This document shows positions 14,026 through 27,014 of a stretch of 64,000 nucleotides of DNA, in pieces. Position 1 is the stretch's first letter. Every line of letters starts with the position of its first letter. The translations under genes were made by a program, and so were the position numbers. A model generated the notes under the pieces. The model saw only the letters and a list, made by a program, of their open reading frames with translations, had not been told where the DNA came from and did no database searches. This DNA is from Talinum fruticosum (taxonomy: Eukaryota > Streptophyta > Magnoliopsida > Caryophyllales > Talinaceae): the NCBI GenBank assembly GCA_021018815.1, contig JAITYX010000010.1, positions 7,865,001 through 7,929,000 on the forward strand. The letters run 5' to 3'.

Positions 14026-14665
14026 ATTATCACCTTCTATACCACCAAACCAATGTATTTGCTAATCCTCCTGAAAACAAACAGTGCAGTATAGGTGTAA
14101 TCACAACACATACAGCACAGGCAGAAAGAATATAAGTTGTGCACCGGATTGACCACATCGATGGTTAAGATTCTTAAGAAAAACTATGAACCTATATACA
14201 ATAGTAATCTCGTCCAAACAACTGATAAAGAACCTGGGAAGCAATCGACAAGCAGATGCAGGGACAAGAAAATGACTACAATTAACAATGTTTTTGAGCC
14301 CTGATTTCCAAAACCCAATCTCTCCTTCTTTCTTAAGTGTGTCCTATTATATAAGATTAAGCTGATGAAGCTATTCGTTGGACTATTAAAACGAAATGTC
14401 ACCAAAACCAACAAACCATCATAATTTTTCCGGTTTTGCAGAAAACCCATAAACCCAAAAGCATGAAGATTGAATTTTGGGGATAGGAGAAAGAGGGATT
14501 GGAGTCATACCTTCTGATAACCAAATGAAGAGTGAATAGTGTGAAAGTTGATCACACTTCGATGATCAGAAATATTATGAACTAAGAGATGAATATTTGA
14601 CAATAGAAAAAGATGAAATGTGTTGTGCAATTTAAGGTTAGCCATGAGGATGAGACAAGCTACCA
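14026..14665 (-). other. 5' leader of the CLC gene with a probable intron
   Basis: On the minus strand a good acceptor (TTTTCAG/GAGG, near 14072) lies 47 bases before the ATG, and a donor (AGAAG/GTATGA, near 14508) lies upstream. An intron of about 435 bp in the 5' UTR is therefore likely, with a first non-coding exon of about 14508-14640. Confidence 0.5.
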
Positions 14666-14673
14666 TTTTTATA
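14666..14673 (-). promoter_or_regulatory. TATA box candidate for the CLC gene
   Basis: Minus-strand TATAAAAA, about 160 bases upstream of the inferred first donor, would put transcription start near 14640. The assignment is by position and consensus only. Confidence 0.45.
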
Positions 14674-14902
14674 GCAGAGAGAAGAGGAGGGAAGAGAACG
14701 AAGAACTGGGGAAGGGGGCGGGCAGAATTTAACCAAAAAAAATGGAGTATGAATTTGGTAGTCGACTGAGGGAAGAAGACAGCAATGGGAATACAAGGAG
14801 GGGACCTCCGGTGTCAACATAATGGAGGGGAAGAAATAGGGGGAGTTTAGAGATTTAAAAATAAATTTTTTATATTTTGTAGTGACTCGGGGATCCGGAA
14901 TC

Positions 14903-15334
14903 ACTATATAATTGACATATTTACATTTACCTCCCTCAATATATTTGGTAATCATTTATAAATCCTTCACGTATTGACATTTATTTTTATCCACCGCAAT
15001 CGGAGCAATTAATATTTGATTGATGCATTAACGTTTGTTATTAATAATAAATAACATCCAAATACGATATACGTAGCTTACGTGACATAAGAAAAAGATA
15101 TATAATGGCACAATTGCCCTTTTTATGATATGTGTGCTCTTTCTAGGCATGGGGGTAAAAAAGTTATTCTATTTTAAAAATTAGAGACAAACTTGTCCTT
15201 TTACACTTCCGATCAGTCCTTCGTCGTTTTTTATGTTAAATATTTTTTATCTCTTAATCAAAGGTCCGGAGAGTTTATAAATAATTTCTAAATATCTCCA
15301 AGGGAGGTAAATGTAAATATCTCTTATATAATTT
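14903..15334. mobile_element. Foldback MITE (about 430 bp)
   Basis: The left end (ATTGACATATTTACATTTAC and following) reappears inverted at 15255-15334 for about 70 bp with scattered mismatches. Both arms share the string TTTACATTTACCTCCCT. There is no coding content and the target duplication is not clear. Confidence 0.6.
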
Positions 15335-15548
15335 GGACCTCTTCTCATTTTATTTTTTTGTTCGATAGATATAAAGGGTGCTCACATTAAAGTTTCATTA
15401 TATTATTTTAAAATGTCAAAAATGTCATAAAATAATTTGATAATTAATGATTGTCATTGAATTTATTATTAACGCTTAATGCTATTGTAGGTACCTTTTA
15501 CCTGCTAAAGCAGGCAAATTCACAATTAAAAAAAAGGAGTTTTAGAGA

Positions 15549-16042
15549 AGAATAATATAAACTTTGGAGGTATTGGTTCAAAATAATATGTTTTTTTTAT
15601 TACCGTAAATAGAACACACTTTAACACTATTTAACGTTATCATAATACCAACGAGTTTTAAGGATTATTACTTGTCTAAAAGGTGACGTATCAAGTGAAG
15701 CTAACATGTGTACAATGGAGTAAAAAATTTGGCCTTAGATTTTCACTTAACTTAATTGTTTAATGGTCACAAAGGAGAAGTAGGGGTAAAGTCAAAATTT
15801 TAAGGATTGCTTATGTGGCCACGTGGTTATTAAACAATTAAGTTAAATCAAAATCCAATGTCAAAATTTGAATTCGTCGTATAAGTGACAACTTCATTTG
15901 ACACGTCAACTTTCAAACGAGTCTCACCCCCTAAAACTCAATTGTGTAATGATATCATTAAATAATGTTAAAGTTCATTCTGTTCACGCCTAAAAAAAGT
16001 CGTATCATTTTTTGCCAATATCCTCAAACTTTATATTATTCC
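15549..16042. mobile_element. Long foldback element (about 490 bp)
   Basis: Almost the whole element is two inverted arms meeting near 15795. The outer end AATAATATAAA(C/G)TTTG(G)AGG recurs inverted at 16015-16042, and near the centre TTAACTTAATTGTTTAAT is matched by its exact complement at about 15828. Transcribed, it would form a long imperfect hairpin, the type of structure that can feed small-RNA pathways. It codes for nothing. Confidence 0.65.
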
Positions 16043-16703
16043 TATCCAAAAATCCTTAAAAAAAGGGAATTTACGTATCGTAGCATATAAAAGCAGTTAC
16101 AATGGCATTTTGAAGGATTAATAATTAGTCCAATTTCCGTTAATCTTCAAATTACTTAGTGATACTTTTGACATTATACGATAATTAATCCTGTGCAAAC
16201 TAGTTGCTAGCACTAAGAAAAAAATTGTATACAAATTATACCATAATTCGGGTCTACTAGAGTTACTATATGTAGTATTTTATTTTTATTTTAAACAATT
16301 CACCCCTATTTTCGTAGTTTCTTTTTTAAAGAAAAAAATTAGATATAATTTTTTAAAATAAGTTATATCATTATATCCGTAATCTTGGATCCATGGTATA
16401 AAAGTTAAAAATTTTATTTTTCTACTTTAAATTTGAGGCGGATACAAATTTATACTACCACTAGTCACCTATGTGAGCCTTGACGTCTCTCGTTGTAAAT
16501 TCCTCTCCAAAATACAATAACAAATATTCCCATTGTTTTTCTCTTTGAGATGAATTATCATAACGCTCGAATAAAGATGTCTTTGATTGGCAAGTATTAA
16601 AGGACTAAGATTAGTCGATGCAATTATTTGAAGGTTCAAAAGTTCAATTTGCTTAGATTTTGTAAAAAATATTAAGGTGAAACCGTTATTAAATAACGTA
16701 ATA

Positions 16704-16791
<88 letters not shown>

Positions 16792-18389
16792 ACTTAATAT
16801 TTTATTCTATCCCCAAAAAATACACCTTAATTCTTGGTGATGGTCATAAGGATTGTTGTTGGTAAAACTCTTTGAAAATATAAACTATTTTTATTTAAAT
16901 ATAATATAAAAAATCTATAGAAATAGACATCATATTCTTATATAAACAATTTAAAGATGCCCTTAAAAAAACAATTTAAAGGTGAGAAATATGTACCCTC
17001 AGTAAAGGCATTGACAAACCAAATGACCCTTGGAAATCATAGAAGATCATGATTTTATTCATAGTGAGAAAAAAAAATGTTTTTCTCGTGGCAACCAATG
17101 AAAATAAAAAGATCTTCACCAACTTTTCTTGTCAATGATCTCCCAGACATATCTATCCTTTTTTTTAAATGTTTTTTTTTTTGGTTTAAATTTATGTATG
17201 ATCTTCTGTAATTTTATATGGATAGTGATGTATAAATTTTGTCCTAATGTGCTTACGGATGCAAATATGCAATAGATTCTGGAAACTTCAGCCACTTGCT
17301 TTTTTATATATATATATATATATAAAATACAGTCTAAACATATTCGTAATTAAAAAAATCTATCTATGTACTTTGATTTTATTAAATAATAGACCATTTT
17401 TTTAAAAAAAAAAAAAGAGAGTTGTGGGATAATATATTTGTTTAGTGATTAATATGAAACCATAAAAGTATGTTCATGTTAGTGTTTTTTTTTTTTTATA
17501 GAGAATTAATATCATGAAAATCACGCCAAAAGAAATTAAGATATCTAATAGTTGAATATTTCAAACAATATTTTCGTAACTTTAGTCTCCATTAGAATTT
17601 TTCTTTATAAACTCAAAGAATGATACGATGAAACCATTTTTTTTTTTTTAATCAAATGAAATGAAAATTTATATAATGAAGAATGAATGAACATGAATAT
17701 GTTGCAAGTCAGCTTATATATAAGTAACAATGCTTTTCTAAAAATTCTGGACATCCATCTCATGTTATAGACTTAATTTTTTTGAGAAAAGCTCACAAAA
17801 AGAAAAGAAAAAGGTAGAGAGTAGTTTGGTTGGACAACTTGAATTACATCATTATGATGGATGACTTGGGCCGACTTGAGTCCTTTATCCAGTTGGACAA
17901 TTGGAGCATCTCAGTCCAGATTTTCAATTCACCTGTAACGCCACATACATTGACTTGGGCCAACCAATGAACAAAATAGTTAAACTTACCGCCACCATGA
18001 AGATTATAAAAAGCATATGAATTGAAAATCTCAATACATATATTATCGACTCGAATTTATGAATCTATAACATGACACAATTTAGAAAGAATTTAATATT
18101 ATAGAGAAAGAAAGATTATAAAAAGTAATAATAAAATTTTAAAAATTTAAATAAAATACTATTATTATATAATTTATAAAGTTAAAGGTTCTCATAACAA
18201 AATCACCATGAAGATTTTTTGACAAAATCTTAATAAAAGAGACATTCTTTTTAGAATGGAGGAAATAACCTCCACTTAATTATTCCATTAGCACATTAAT
18301 TGCATGGCTAAGTTGACTATTTATTCATAAAGGGAGTGATGATATGTGTCTTGGATAAAAAAACTCTTAAATATCTTGCTTTTAAGTTA
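16043..18389. other. AT-rich intergenic DNA, no gene seen
   Basis: Many A/T runs and no convincing open frame or splice-linked exons. The only clear structure is the (TA)n(GA)n microsatellite listed separately. Confidence 0.6.
16708..16788. repeat. Compound (TA)n(GA)n microsatellite
   Basis: About 15 TA units followed by about 25 GA units, in intergenic DNA. Confidence 0.95.
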
Positions 18390-18667
18390 TACTCCCTCCA
18401 TTTTAAAATACTTGTTATTTTAAAGTTATGCGAGGATTATTAAAGCAACACTAAATTCATGACAAGATTTGTGTCAACGAGACGAAGTTGCCCCAAAATT
18501 TTATTGAAAATGAAGAAAATCAATGAGAAAATGAGAGAAATAAAATAATTAATAAAAATAAAATTGATAAATTAGTCATTAATATATCATTGAAATTATA
18601 AAGTGACAAAAATTATGAGACGAAAAAAATTAGTTAAAGTGATATGTATTTTGAAATGGAAGGAGTA
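18390..18667. mobile_element. Stowaway-type MITE (Tc1/mariner)
   Basis: The element 18392-18665 starts CTCCCTCCATTTTAAAATAC and ends with the inverted counterpart (GTATTTTGAAATGGAAGGAG), with TA on both sides. The CTCCCTCC terminus and TA duplication are diagnostic for Stowaway MITEs. Length is about 274 bp; there is no coding content. Confidence 0.85.
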
Positions 18668-19565
18668 TTAATGTATTAAAATCTAAAATCACTATTTTTC
18701 TTAATAATTATGATTAATTGTAAATACAAAACTTTAATAATCATTGGCTACGTTGACAAATACCAAATGACATCCTAATCGGATCAATTATACCCAAAAG
18801 ATGTGTCATACATATAATTTTATAAATAAAAAAATTTATTAATAAAATTATAATTTTACACAATTTATAAACTATAACACATTCTACTATTCAATGTAAC
18901 ATTATTTTTCAATTTACTGTATAAAATAGTAATTTTTAAATCAAAAACAAATATTTAAGGTGTCTTATGGAAGACACATCAACCATTGCCCGATCTTACG
19001 CTTGGAAAGACAACTATTTAAATAATGATTAAAAAAATAAAAAAGACAAACAAATACGCCATTTTAATATTAACATCTCCAACCTCTCTTTCGAAAGTTT
19101 CTTTCACATACTACTAAAAAATGAGCCATTGGGTTCCAGCGAGAAAAAAAAAGAAAAAGAAAAAGAAAACCCTAATACAAAGCTCTAGTAGCAAGCTTTG
19201 GCATGAAAGAGCTTGTCAATAAAATACCCAAATTTTCTTCTGAAGTTTTTGCCGACCAAATCATCTTCATTTTCCTAAGTTGGAATATAAACTTGATCAA
19301 CAAAAATTACAAAAATTAACAATAGTCATGGTCCACTTCCTAACCACTTCATAGGTTACAACCAAGAAAAAATTTAATCAAACACAGGAAAAATATCTAG
19401 GAAAACGATCTTTGAACCAGCAATTAGAGCAAAACTGTTAGTAAGCTTAAGAGAAAGTGAGTGAGAGAGCGAGAGAGAGCCCCATACTCGGCTGCCAAAA
19501 ATTAAGGGTCATCCCAGAAAGTGACTCCAAGGAAAATGAATGACGACAATGTCAGACTGAAATTC
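18668..19565 (-). other. Intergenic DNA and presumed CCT3 3' UTR
   Basis: AT-rich. The part next to 19566 presumably holds the CCT3 3' UTR. I see no gene. Confidence 0.5.
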
Positions 19566-22500
19566 TCACTCTGGGATCATTTGCTCGTTGTCAGCGTCAT
19601 CTTCTTGCTCGATCTTTGGTTTTGAGGGAGCTTGGGTTGCTCCCGGGGCTTGCTTCTTTTTGATGCCACTTACGATGTCATCTATTCTCAGAAGCATGCA
19701 GGATGCTTCTATGGCTATCTTGAAGGTCTGAGCTTTTACAGTGTATGAATCCCAAATCTGACAAATAGAGACAATTCAAACAAATAACATGAATAGCAGA
19801 AAGGTAGTGGGTGAGACGAAGAAGTTTCATCTCTCATCAGGTTTTTTGTTTGGAATTTTTGAGTAAAACAAGGAAGAGTAGTTGTATGCTTCAGTTGTAC
19901 GATTAGTATGCTTCAGTATGGATGCATAATTGTGACACTACTTACCCTCCTCCCCAAAAAAATGTCAAAAATACAACATAATTCATGGATGGTAGAAGCG
20001 GTCTAGCTGTCAAACATGAACCTCTGCATCTACCTAAGCATGGAATAATGGAAAGCTTGAGCTTTCAGAAAAAAAGGGGGGAATATAAGAAAGAGAAAGG
20101 AAGGAGGATCACACAATGAAGAGAAAAAACAGGTATACCTTCTTTTCTTTCATATCCGCAATTTCTCCAGTGTTCCCATCTATGCCAATCCACGCGTTTT
20201 CGCCATTTGCATGCTGCATATTGAAGACGAAGTTACACATAACCCCATAAAGTTTTACTGACAATGGAGTAACATGTGAAAGTTTCACAGACAATGGAGT
20301 AACTAATGAAAAAATAGAAATAGAAGAATCCCAACCTTTCCGCGCAAAGCTGTCATAGTCCTAATCACATTCACACCGCAGTTCTGTGCCAAAGTCCGAG
20401 GTATGGCCTCAAAAGCCAACGCAGCTGCTTCATATGGCCACTATTGATCACAGACAGTCAAATGAAAATTAGGCAGGGTTAAGTTCAACATCTGAAAATA
20501 CATAAGATCATTATGGAGTTTTTTTTTTTTTTTTTGAGGGAAGGTGGTTGAGGAGCAAGAGGGTGGGGTTTGGAAAGTGGATTACCTTTTCTATGCCTTC
20601 AATGGATGAGCTCTTTTGCTTCAAGATTGCTGATATGGTCAGTTCTGTAGCACCTCCTCCAGGAACAAGTTTTGGATTTTTTATTATATTTCTTGCCACA
20701 CACATTGCATCCTACACACAGTGAACGGTTCTCTTAAAGACTACTCTGAGCAAGAGTTTGAGAATTAAAACTTAAGCCTAGCTTAATAACCTACCTGCAG
20801 ATTTCTTTCAACCTCATTTAAAAGATCCTTGCTAGCACCTCTTAATAACACAGTACAAGCTTTTGGATCTTTGCAGTCAACAATAAATGCGAAGAACTCA
20901 TCACCAATTTTCTTGACATCAAAAAGCCCAGCACCAGTACCAACATCAGATTCCTGCAGTTCATCTGGCCTGTTTACAATGACAGCTCCACATGCCTTCG
21001 CAATTCTATTATTATCTGTCTTCCTCACCCTCCTGATTGCACTAACTCCAGCCTTACTTAAATAATGGCATGCCAGATCACTAAGCCCTTTCTCTGTGAT
21101 CACTAAATCTGGTTTAAATTTTAGTATCTGTGCACACATCGTTTCAATATATTCTTCTTCCATCTTTAAGAGGACTTCCCAGTCTTCTTCTCTCATTATC
21201 TCTGCATTTGTTTGGTTTTCTCCTTTCTTGTACTCAAGAGGTGAATCAAGAAGAATGATGCGTGGATTGACAATCTTCCGCCTCATCTTTCCAGGAGCCA
21301 CCACATCCTTATTGAACATTACTCCTTTAAGCACCTGCGAGTCTTCCAATTGTCCTCCTGGTACCTTCTCAACCTTAATATACTTCTTAATGTCCACCTC
21401 ACGCAGCCCTTGGCCCAAATCTACGCCGACCATTGCGGTGGCATCAATTGCTAAATTCTACAAGAAATGTAGGAATAAGTGCAAATAAGCTTACAATTGC
21501 TCAAAAATCAGGGAACTGAATCGATGATTAAAAGGGAGAAGTGTGAGAGTTGCCTATACATGCATTAAAGTATGATTTTTCCTTCAACCCTTTTCTGAGG
21601 AAGGCCAGACAGAGATAGTCTTATATGAGCAGGTCCATCATATGAACAGTGTCAATATCTTGGATGAGCTCATTAGTCTTCATGGCACACAGCGAGGGGG
21701 CTCACTAAAAATCTCTCAGGCCAAATAAACAATTTGGTCTAAAATGAACTAGATATTTACAAGCAAGGTCCCGAATTTGGATAAGCCAAGACATACAAAA
21801 ATTCATCGCACAACAACCAGCAGCAGCCTAGTACAAATCCTGTGAGGAGAGGGCAGAGAAATTACAAGCCTACCTGAGAAGTAGAGTGGATTTTTATGGA
21901 AGTCCGTTAGGTGCAAGTTTAAATACGACTACGCTTAGTGAAGGCCACTATTTTCTGTGTGATAAAATGAGAGAAGAGCAGCCCCACCAAAAAAAAACTT
22001 CTTTATTAATTTATTTTTTTGAGAGGGGGCGGTGGAACTTGGAAGAGAGAACTTACAGCAATTAGGTCCCCAAACTGACTGGTGAACTTTGTGCCAATAC
22101 AGCTCTTGACTAGCCCCAACATAATAGCACCTGTAGGAAATTGAATATTAGTACCATGAGTTTAATACCAAGCTTGAAATGCAGAAAAATCAGTGAATGA
22201 TCATATAAAATGCAAAAGGATCTTGAAAAGGTACATGAACCTACGATCCTTCACATCAATGAACATTGCAATCTTGTCAAGAACAGCGACTGCATCTTCC
22301 AGAGCTTTGCTGTAGGCTGGGAAACATTAAGAATCACATCAATTTAACTCTAAGTTATATCAGCACCACACTACACAAAAAAAATTTCAAAATACATTCA
22401 CACCTCGGCAAATCACAGTAGGGTGATAATTTTTGTCAATATATTCCTCAGCTACATGGAGCATTTCTCCGGCTGCAGCACAATATCACTAAATCAATCA

Positions 22501-24173
22501 AATCATTGTATACCTTAGTAATTAGAGTCATATAAAATTTAAAAGAATTGCAGCAAACAGAAGCAGGAACAATAAGTGTACATGCTTTTTGACAGGAAAA
22601 ATAAACAAAACAAAAGAAAGAAAAATGGAAACAAATAAAAAAAAAGATAATAGAACCAAATTTTATAAATCTCAGTTGGTGTAATATAACTAAATCTAAT
22701 ATTCATCTGGTAGTGACATTCTATAATTTATTAGAGAAGAATGCAGCACCACCCTGCACAAAAGCACTCATGACCTTCAGGTTCACTTTCAAAAAATATA
22801 ATAATAGATCTTGTAATCACTTTAACCAAAATAGTTATGCTAATGTTGATTTAACCTCAAAATAGTTACCAATATTTTTCTTTTGACGTGATAGAAAATA
22901 CTAAGACCAAATTCAATGCATTTTGAGAAGGTCAATCTGATCTTACCAAGAACAATAACAGAGGTGGTTCCATCTCCCACTTCTTCATCTTGGGTTCGAC
23001 TTAGTTCAATCATTGACTGTTGTTTCATGTAAAAACATTGAAATTGAAGACAAAGCATTAAAAGGTTGCCAAGCTTTTTAGTAAAAAATGAAAATCTGAA
23101 ATGCAATAGCTACCAAGGAAGTGGAAATCTCTCGAGAAAGGTATGCTATCATAGAAAACATTGAGAATGATTATCCCTCTTTTTCTTTTCCTTTTTCTTC
23201 GGGGGACAGGGTTAAGAAGAGACAGAAAGCATGCCTTAGCAGCCGGATGTGCAAGATCTAGTTCACGCAAAATTGCATTCCCATCATTTGTGACAACTAT
23301 GCCTGCAATCATCAACATAGAGATTGAAACAAATTTGACGACACAAGTCAATGAATCAGAACACAAAGCACAAGGCTTCTTTCTTTGGATGCTGCGAGGA
23401 AGAACATTATTGTTACATCATTCTAAATATCTAGCAATCATATAATATGGCATAAGCCTCAGCAAAAAACCATGACTGTGCTCAAGACTTAAACTTCTAA
23501 AGCAACAGCTACCTGTATAGGATTTGCTTATTTTGGGTGACATATCAAGATACAAGCGACCTTACCAGAGAGCTGCTTTAGTATTCTCCAACTTTTAAAA
23601 AATAAATAAACTGCAGAGAAGTAGGAGATATATAGGGATGGCAACAGGGCGGGTTGGTGACAAGGGCATATTCCTCATCCCCGTCCTCGCTCAGCTCGCA
23701 GCCCCGGTCCTGCTGCAGGGGAAAAATCCCCCCGGCTGGAGCCCGCTCCCGGTAGCCCCAAAAGAGGATTTTTCCCCGTTCCATTTTCCCATGGGAAAGT
23801 CCCATTTTTAGGTTTTCATCTATTTTTCTAGTCATTTCTTAGGTTTTCATAACCAAATTACAATAAGCTTTCATAACAAAACTCTACCCAAAAATTCATT
23901 CACTGTGAATCACAACATTCAGATTAAAAAACCCAAAAGCATAATAGCAAACAAAAACCAACAATTTGTCCAAAACTATCAACATGAAGAACTAGAAAGA
24001 TCCACCGTAAACATCAAGCAACGCGCCGCAACTTATAGATTCGTCCGAAAGAATTCAATCCCAATCGACCAAGACACAATTTCTCCAGTACATAATAGCA
24101 ACAAAAACACAGTTCTCTGATCCCAAAAATAGGCACTAGGAAAATGCATTTGATTTCAGCGAGTACTAGCATT

Positions 24174-24211
<38 letters not shown>

Positions 24212-27014
24212 GGAGATTGATACTGGAGGCTAAGGTAGAGACAACGGAGATGATATTCCATCCAAAAGAAAATAGAGTAAATGGGCCATCAGCGACCGTA
24301 AAGTGTGGTGGTGGCTGGGACGCAAGCTGGCGGCTGGGACTGGTGAACAAGGCAGCTGGCAGGCGTAAGAGAGAGAAGAACGCAGCTCAAGCGAGAGAGC
24401 AAGGTGGCTGGGAGGAGGGAGAGGGAGTTCTCTTGGCAGGCATGGAAGGCGAGCAAGATGCGTGCAACGGGAGCAGGGAAAGGGAGTCCTCCGGGCGGTG
24501 GTGGGTGGGTCTTGGGTGAATGGGGAGGAGTGACTGGGTAAGGAAACTTTATACACCTAGGATTTTTTTGCAGAAAATTACCCATAAGACCCTCAATTCT
24601 TGTACTAAAAATTTTTAAATAAAAGGGTGTAGACGTAATTTTAATAAACGGGGACGGGGATGGGTTTTTTCCCGAATGGGGGACGGGGATATTTCCTGAG
24701 GGGGAACGGGGTGGGGATATCTGAGATATATGATGATTTCTGAAAGCTAACTATGATTCCTCCTCTTCAACTTGTGCTATGCAAGAAAAGATATATTACC
24801 TCCAGCAGCGTCAAGAAGCATCTTCAACATTGAGCGTGGACCCAATGTAGTGCGAATGATATCAGCAACAGCCTGTCAAGCATGAGCAGAAATGCAAAAA
24901 TATATGAAACATGTATTGCAGCATAATTCAGCTCTTCAAACAAAGCAGATTACAGGTTTGATAAGAAAAGAATTGGAGGACTGCAATGATGAAAAAACTC
25001 ATTGAAATGCTTCTGTTAATGCAGATGCAGAGGTTTCTGTTGGGGGATGCTAATGAGGCACAAAGACCAATATATGCAGGGCTTCGAATCTAAGTCTCTA
25101 GTAACAATTCCCAGGGACTTTACAAGTTGAGTTAACTCACGCCTATGGAAGCATAGGTGTTATATGAGCTGATTACTTGATTGCAGCACCCCTTTTTTTA
25201 TTTTGTTAATTTCTTTTGACATGGGAGGCAGACAACTGGTTTTTTGAAGTTCTTGAGAACTACACGTCATCAGTCCCTTTAGCAAGGAGCTCTGTAACAT
25301 ATATGGATAGGGAGAATTCAGAGGTGTGCCCAAATTTTGTGACGGAACTACACAAGAAATGACCAAGAAAGAAAAGGAAGAAACTTTGTTTAATAGTAGT
25401 TTTACATGAAAAGGATTAATTAACGATTACCTTGTTGCCTTGAATAAATTATCCTAAACAAGCTTGAGGAAAATCTAGCAATTATAGTTACAAAGAGCTC
25501 TGTCTCTTTCTTAATGAGAAAGTGCAACAGCATATCATGCATCATTCTAACAACCATCCACTTTATAATTAAACAACACGTGATTATTTCTCACCTTTGC
25601 AGCTCGGATATTAGCATGATGGACCTTACTACCAGATTCACGTTTTGTAGAATCCTCTGCAGTTTCAAACCAATACAAAGATGAGTAACAAACATTGTTT
25701 TAGGGTGCATAAAGTTTCACAGAAATTTCCACATGGCCATGTCAAGATAATAAATAAGCTAAGAAACACTCTCTTTCTTTAATTTTTCTTGTGCCCTGAC
25801 TGACCAGGGCTAACACTCAATAATGTAAAACGTGAATGGACAGAAAACAAAACAACAACTGATTTTCAACCATATTCGAGCTTGTAATTGAATAACAGCT
25901 CGATAAAACCATTCTTTAACTTGATTGCAACATGCCCAACAGCCTAGGCTTGGTTAAATAATTCAGAAGATGGAAGAAAAAACGTAAAATGGAGATATTA
26001 ATTCCAACAACAGATACTAGTAAGACCACAGCAATGTGACATACAAATCTGAACAAGAAAAGATGACAGAATATGCACCAAGCCAGGAACAATGAATCAA
26101 ATTCAACCAAGCAATGCACATAAATTCATTTTCATACTGTTAAATTTTACATAGCTTTAGATTTAAATTTAAACAACCAAGCAACGCACAAAAGGCATTC
26201 CACCCCAAAACCAATCAGCAATGAGCCAATGACTAATGAGCTGAGTTACTCACTAGCCTACATGTTCAAAGCTGCTAATTTTATCGATCGGGGACAAACC
26301 CCCATCACTTTCATATTCCAGCATTCATCAGTTCCCATCTCAATACAGTATCTAGGAAGAGACTTCACAAATCCAAACAAACAGGACAAAAATAACCAAA
26401 TCCCATGTCCAACTACTAAATGAAAGCAGCTCAAGGGATCTTAGGGTGGATTATCCAACTAAACATCGAAAGGTTGCACATTAAAAATTATTTGAATTAG
26501 AAGCCCCAAAATTAATCAAAAATCTAATATCTACATATTCTTTACAAATAAACCACATGTCAAATTCATCGCAGCACACGCCTTTCGAAGTAGCTCAAAC
26601 AATAATTGCTAAAAAAATACATATATATCAGATCTAGCAACCCGCTCGTTCGATAATAAATTCGTTCAGGTGTATATTGAAAAATAAATCAGATGCAACA
26701 GTAACATTATAATTCATCGAAAAATGTGGCAGCTACGCCTCGCGCCGATACGACATTCTTCATCACAGCTTCAAAGTACGAAACCCCCCCAATCCCAACC
26801 CCCAAAATAAAACCCTAATCAAGAACAACGAATCGGCATTTCCAATAACAGTGAATCACAAAGTTCCATAAAAATGTACAGCATATAATTAGATTTTCGG
26901 TCACGATCAGTCACGAGTAAAGACCGAATGAACAACAGAAATGCAGGAGCGAGAGACAGAGAGAGGGAGAGAGAGGGAGGGGAGCTTACGGAGAACAAGA
27001 ACGGGCGCATTCAT
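19566..27014 (-). CDS. CCT3: T-complex protein 1 subunit gamma (chaperonin CCT3)
   Basis: Gamma subunit of the eight-member cytosolic TRiC/CCT ring that folds actin, tubulin and other proteins with ATP. Thirteen exons: 26990-27014, 25595-25656, 24800-24872, 23235-23302, 22947-23016, 22404-22472, 22245-22316, 22057-22130, 20795-21457, 20586-20711, 20336-20440, 20139-20213, 19566-19757. They join in frame to 1674 bp, 557 aa, close to Arabidopsis CCT3. Visible motifs: TTLGPRSMLKMLLDAAGG and VTNDGNAILREL at the N-terminal ATP site, DEEVGDGTTS with the catalytic Asp, and PGGGATEL near the C-terminal part of the ATP site. The ATG sits in MNAPVLVLQDS, matching family starts. The intron after GCTAAG begins with GC (23234-23233). 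Intron 3 carries a transposon-like insertion of about 1.1 kb. The reading frame is intact. Confidence 0.96.
23625..24730. mobile_element. hAT-like GC-skewed insertion in CCT3 intron 3
   Basis: Element 23633-24722, about 1.09 kb, flanked by GAGATATA at 23625-23632 and 24723-24730, an 8-bp duplication typical of hAT elements. The left end TAGGGATGGCAACAGGGCGG resembles plant hAT termini, but the right end (GGGGATATCT) is a poor inverted match. Both ends are rich in CCCCG/CGGGG strings, in sharp contrast to the AT-rich intron. The interior holds a GA microsatellite and GC-richer sequence (24230-24540) of unknown origin. No transposase can be read. Splice sites of CCT3 are untouched. Confidence 0.55.
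24175..24208. repeat. (GA)n microsatellite inside the CCT3 intron insertion
   Basis: About 17 GA units within the hAT-like insertion. Confidence 0.9.
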
